A DNA stretch of 64,000 nucleotides from Raffaelea ambrosiae (taxonomy: Eukaryota; Ascomycota; Sordariomycetes; Ophiostomatales; Ophiostomataceae), in NCBI GenBank assembly GCA_002778195.1, contig PCDI01000015.1, positions 79,896 through 143,895 of the forward strand, written 5' to 3'. Positions 59,527-64,000 of this stretch are shown here, piece by piece. Position 1 is the stretch's first letter. Every line of letters starts with the position of its first letter. The position numbers and the translations under genes were made by a program. The notes under the pieces are model-generated. The model was not told the origin of the DNA. It made no database searches and worked only from the letters and a program-made list of their open reading frames with translations.

Positions 59527-61787
59527 ATGGCCGACGACGACTCCCAGAGAACCAGCGCCGCGGTGGCCGCCCTGCACCAGAAGCTGACCGAGCTGGACGC
59601 CAAGGTGATCGCCTTCCGCCGCGACCGCGCCGACGAGTTTCGACACTATGCCGCCGACCTGCTGCAGACCCTGCCGCCCGACGCCGCGGCCGCCGTGGCC
59701 ACCGCCCTGGATGCCGAGGCCCAGAGCCCCTGCTTTGCTGCCCTCTACCCGGGCTTCCAGCGCGAGGGCGAGGCCGACGACAGCAGGAGCGTCGTCACCC
59801 GTCCCGCAGCCGCGCCGCAGAATCACCAGAACCACCAGAATCACCAGAACCGGCGCACCTCGCCGCCGCCCGTCCTCTACCACACGTCGGGCGTGCCCAG
59901 GGAGGGTCCGCTCCGGCCCCAGTCGCCGACCTCGCCGCTCTCGCCCTTGTCGCCGCTCTCGCCCACGTCGTCCGCCGCCACCGTGCCTGCGTGGCCCGGC
60001 AAGCTAGTCGAAGACCGCGACAACGATTTCCGCGGCCTCTTTACCCCGGCCTTCCTCCCTCTGATCGACAGGTCGACCTATGAACAGCGGTCGCCCCTGT
60101 CGCCCACGGAGCTGTTCTTTGCCGGCGCACAGCAGCAGCAACACCCGAGCGCACCCGCAACAGCAGCACCCGCAACAGCAGCACCACCCGCAGCCGATCC
60201 AGCAGCAGGTGGCGCAGAAACACAGTCGGAGCCGGCACCGTCATCGCCCCCACCACCGCCCGTGCCGCGCAAGAGCGCCCTGCGCCGGACCTCCAGCATG
60301 TCCTCCACGCGGTCGACTAACAGCCGCCGCGTGCGCTTCGAGTTCCAGGGCCAGGAGGTGCTGCCGACGTCGTCGCCGCCCGAGGAGCCCGAGATGGACC
60401 TGGCCACGCTGCTGCAGACGAACCGCGACATTGCGCTGGGCCTCTACGACGACGAGGCGGACTATGGAGGTGCCGAGCACATTGAAGCCACAGCCGTGCA
60501 CGCGGAAGACGCCGACTTCGCCGACTACGCCGACTACGCAGAAGACGCAGACTACGCAGAAGACGCAGACTATGCAGACTACGCAGAAGACGCAGAAGAC
60601 GCAAAAGACGCAAAAGACGCAAAAGACGCAAAAGACGCAAAAGACGCAAAAGACGCAAAAGACGCAAGCGACGCAAACGACGCCGATGGCCAGACGTCTT
60701 TCAACGACCCGAGAATGTACATTGACGGGGCCGATGATGTGTTTTTCTCTCCCTCCTCCCCCCTGACGTCGACTTCGCAGGACCCTCCTGCTCGCCTGCT
60801 GCGGCTGCCTGGTGCGACGGCGGCGGATGACTCACCAGGCGCCGCCCCCCCCGCGCCCCTGCTGCGCAACCACCACCACCACCAGCGTCGACCCAGCTGG
60901 GCAGAGGGGGACGCCGCGTCCGGCACAGGCGACTCGGCGCAGCACCACGCCGGCAGCGGTCACAATAATAGCCAAAGCGGCCCAAGCAGCCACGCCCACC
61001 ACGTCCACCACGCCCACCACGCCCACCAGGGCAGCCAGGGCAGCCAGGGCAGTCCGAGTCACCAGCACCAGCACCACCAGCACCACCACCGAAACCGGCA
61101 CAGCCTGGTCCTCGACGACGACGACCTTGAGCCTCTGGCGCGCAAGCTGTCCTCGTCTGACCGTCTGCGCGCCATTTCCAAGATGCCGCTGGAAGACCCG
61201 ACCAACTGGACTCTGGTCAACCCCCAGGCCGACCTGGACGCCGCCGCCGCCGCCGCCGCCCTAGAAGCGGTCGGTCCCGACACGCCAGCCTCTGTGGCCT
61301 CTGTGGTGCCAGCCTCTGCAGTGTCCACTGCCTCGAGTCATCACAGCCAAGAACCCAGCCCACTTTCAAGACAGGAAAACAGCGAGGAGCCTGCCAAAGA
61401 AGACGTCGCCATACAAGACCCCTCACCAGGCAGCAGCGAAACGAACAATACCAACAACAACATCGGCAACAGCAACAGCAACAGCAACAATATCAACAAC
61501 AACGTCGGCAACAGCAACAGCAATAGCAATAGCAATAGCAATAGCATCACCAACACCAACACCGACACCAACAACACCAACACCAACAACAATCTCTCAC
61601 CCACGCCTGCATCACATACCACCGTCTCCAACATATCAGCCGCTCTGAGCAAGTCACTCCTCCCGACAGGTCCCGAGCAACCGATTCCGGTCACTTCACC
61701 CATCACCAACACGACCGCACCAACAGCAACAGCGGCCGCGATCATGAAGAACGGTTTCGATGCGGAAGAATTCTCACCGGTCGAGGC

Positions 61788-61819
<32 letters not shown>

Positions 61820-62844
61820 CTGATGGCCACCTTGAGGAAGACGACATGCCAACAGACGAGCCCTTTTTCGGCTTTGACGACATGGACGGTGATGGTGACA
61901 TGGGCTACCCGCTGTCGCGCGCTGCGGACATGAAGCCGTACCTTGACGAGGACGAGGAGGAGGAGGAGGAGGCGACCAATCACCACGGGTCACTTTCCGC
62001 CACCCGGGGAGCAGCGAATGACGACGACGACGTCGACGAGCTCGCTGGCTCCGCCAGTCCCATCGGCCCGGCCGACATGCACCACCGCAGCCGGCCCATC
62101 CCGCGGCGGCCCTCCGAGATCCAAGTTCCGGGCAAGAGTCCAACGACCCTGGGCCACAAGGCCGCTGCGACCGGCGCCTTGGAAGAGGACGGCATTGCGG
62201 ACAATCCGTCCTCCCTGCCCGCATCCTCCTCCTCCTCCAACCAACTGTCGCACACGCCCACCACGCCCATCACCGGCACCACCACCACCACCACCATCAC
62301 CTCTTCAACTGGCGGGGCTACCTCTCTGCTCTCGTCGTCCCTGTCCATCCCGCCGCGCGACCCGAACTCACCCCTGTCGCCGTCGGTCGGCTCCTACCGC
62401 GGCAAGCCCATCAACATGTTCAACGTGGTCAAGGACCCCCGCATTCTCGAAGAGGCCGCCCAGCTTGGTAACTTCAATTCGTTTGTCGGTAGCGTCGACG
62501 GGCGCACGGGCGTCGACGAGGACGGCACGCAGAATAGCAGTCTGCGGGCCCCGCCGGCGACGCTGGGGACGCTGGGGACGATGGGGACGATGGGGACGAT
62601 GGGGTCTCTGGGTTCGCTGAAGCACCGGCACGAGTTCTTGTCGGGGCTGAACAGTTATGGCCACGGCAGCCATGGAAGCCACGGCAGCAACGGCAGCAAC
62701 GGCAGCCACGGCAGCCACGGCAGCCATGGCAGCAACAACGGCGTCCCGGGCACGCCACGCAGCTTTACGGAGCGGCTGGCCCTGGAGGAGGCCATGGAGG
62801 AAGCCATGGCGGCAGCGAAGCGGACATCGTCGAGGCCGCGGTGA
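59527..62844 (+). CDS. Large disordered Ser/Pro/Asn-rich protein with an RVxF motif, unknown function
   Basis: Single exon, 1105 residues, start in a strong context (GCCATGG). The first 80 residues are helical (HQKLTELDAKVIAFRRDRADEFRHYAADLLQ). Then come SPLSPLSPLSP repeats, Pro/Ala tracts, and RRTSSMSSTRSTNSRRVRFEF, where RVRF (268-271) fits the protein phosphatase 1 docking consensus and RRTSS a basophilic kinase site. QGQEVLPTSSPPEEPEMDLATLL follows. Residues about 332-385 are Asp-Ala-Lys/Glu/Tyr repeats. Poly-Asn/Ser, poly-Gln and acidic tracts follow. Near the C-terminus a compact block, SYRGKPINMFNVVKDPRILEEAAQLGNFNSFVG (about 953-985), looks conserved. Function unknown; a PP1-regulatory role is a guess from the motif. 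An in-frame extension to 59314 lacks ATG and was not used. Confidence 0.82.
60590..60680 (+). repeat. 9-bp coding repeat (GACGCAAAA), Asp-Ala-Lys units
   Basis: About seven near-identical tandem units inside the 59527-62844 gene, preceded by related GAC-GCA-GAA/TAC units. Probably length-polymorphic between strains, always in frame. Confidence 0.92.
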
Positions 62845-64000
62845 GGTGGCCTGGCACAGAGAGTCTCCCAGAACAGAGTAGAGTCTCTAGGACTGGCCAG
62901 TCTCTGTGACTGCCACTTGTTCTTCTCTAACTACTCACTGGCCATTCTGGCTGTTTCCACCCTTCTGCCCCTTCTGCCCCTTCTGCCCTTGCTCTTATCT
63001 CTTCCGTCCCTTCTTGTCATCCCAGCATCCATCATGGAACATCTTCTCCTTCCGCACCCCCCTGTTTCTGCCCATTCATCTCCTGTTTTCCATTATTTCC
63101 ACATTGCGTTTGCATTCTTCATCTTGCCATCGTCGTTCCCAAGGCGGGGGAGTCTTTTCATCTCTGTTCGCGGTTGGCTGGGGTTGGGGCGGCTTCACAG
63201 TTCATAATTGCGAGTGGCTTTCCCTGTGTGCGGTCTCTCTGCATGTTTGTTTTGCATGTTTGCTCTGCATGTTTGTTTTGCATGCCATTGGGCACTGTCC
63301 CTCTGTTCCACCACGACGGCTCTCCTGTGTGGTGTTGTACGATTATATGTAACCCGTAGCCGGCGACGGCGTGATGCTTGGCATCTGTGCATGTTATTGT
63401 TGCGTCTAATAAGTAGCCAACCAAAAAAAAAAATCAGAAAATCGAGAGTAAAGAGACCGCCTGCCAAACCAACCAATAGTGAACATCACAGAAGCAAGCG
63501 ACAAGGCCAGTCTAAAAAGCTCTGCGCAAGCCAAAGCTTAAAGCCAAAAATATCTAGCCAAAATTGCCTTGTTTCATATGGTGCTTTGTTGAGTAACTAG
63601 TCACCTATCCGTCCCGACTTTGGTGGGGTGGCCACTGCCCGCGCTAGAAAGGCACGTCGCCCCGCGCCCCTCCTTCCTCTTCTCGATTCGCCCTGAACTG
63701 CCTGGCTTTCGACATTAACCGCCAGGGAGACGAGGAAAGAGGCAAGGACAGACTCAGCGAACTCGAGTGAAATCCCAGTCGATACCCAGCATCGCTCGCT
63801 CCTTCCCGTCCAGAGTCGCATTGACCGACCGACTGCCCTACTCGTACTGCAGCAAATTTTTATTTTTATTTATTTTTCATTTATTTTTTGCATCCCCCCC
63901 CCCCCTGTTCTCTTCTCTCCCCCCCACCGCAGCCCGCCGTTCTCCTCCCCATCTCTCCCCCCAACACCCCATACGCTGGCTTCTCAACCTCGACAACCGC
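62845..64000. other. Intergenic region at the right edge
   Basis: 3' side of the preceding gene (CT-rich, CCCCTTCTG repeats at 62965-62990, TGTTTTGCATGT repeats at about 63245-63280). A TACTCGTA motif lies at 63839, then a T/A-rich tract and poly-C (63893-63905), and CT-rich DNA to the edge, possibly the leader of a gene outside the window. No ORF supported. Confidence 0.65.

Noticed and set aside
63597..63821. 74-residue minus-strand ORF near the right edge
   Set aside because: Short, no motif, and lies in a CT-rich leader-like stretch.

Overview
The window is nuclear DNA from a filamentous ascomycete, most likely a Sordariomycete; the species cannot be read from it. Genes are split by short GT..AG introns (mostly 59-125 nt, some 286-499 nt). 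Coding exons are GC-rich and full of poly-Gln, Ser and Pro tracts, leaders are CT-rich, and several proteins belong to fungal or eukaryotic families (Ycf1-type ABCC transporter, YDR124W-like DUF2841, Bmt5, CFIm25, SLIP-GC-like GTPase). I found no tRNA, rRNA, CRISPR array or recognisable transposon gene.

Layout. (1) 1-4849, +: 3' nine-tenths of a Ycf1-like vacuolar ABCC transporter. (2) 4850-34955: about 30 kb without a convincing protein gene, rich in homopolymers, microsatellites and minisatellites. It carries two dispersed short motifs (TACATAGTA and TACTCGTA), a foldback repeat, one ambiguous base and one 155-base assembly gap between poly-C runs. Its right end (about 29.2-34.95 kb) looks like a long CT-rich, possibly spliced leader. 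(3) 34956-37044, +: a DUF2841/YDR124W-like putative regulator. (4) 39010-40023, -: the 25S rRNA uridine methyltransferase Bmt5. (5) 42911-47314, +: a 1269-residue poly-Gln protein of unknown function. (6) 48240-48806, +: a UPF0047/YjbQ protein. (7) 49436-50442, -: the CFIm25/NUDT21 pre-mRNA 3'-end processing factor. (8) 51611-56692, +: an acidic ORF with SUMO-type motifs, then, in the same frame after one TAA, a dynamin-like nuclear GTPase of the SLIP-GC kind. (9) 59527-62844, +: a 1105-residue disordered protein with a PP1-type RVxF motif. (10) 62845-64000: non-coding.

The genes do not form an operon or an obvious metabolic cluster. Several products act, or probably act, in the nucleus (rRNA modification, mRNA 3' processing, nuclear GTPase, putative regulator). 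The most unusual things are the gene-poor block with its repeated palindrome-like motifs, the in-frame stop between the SUMO-motif ORF and the GTPase, an ambiguous splice site in that GTPase, and upstream ORFs that overlap main start codons.
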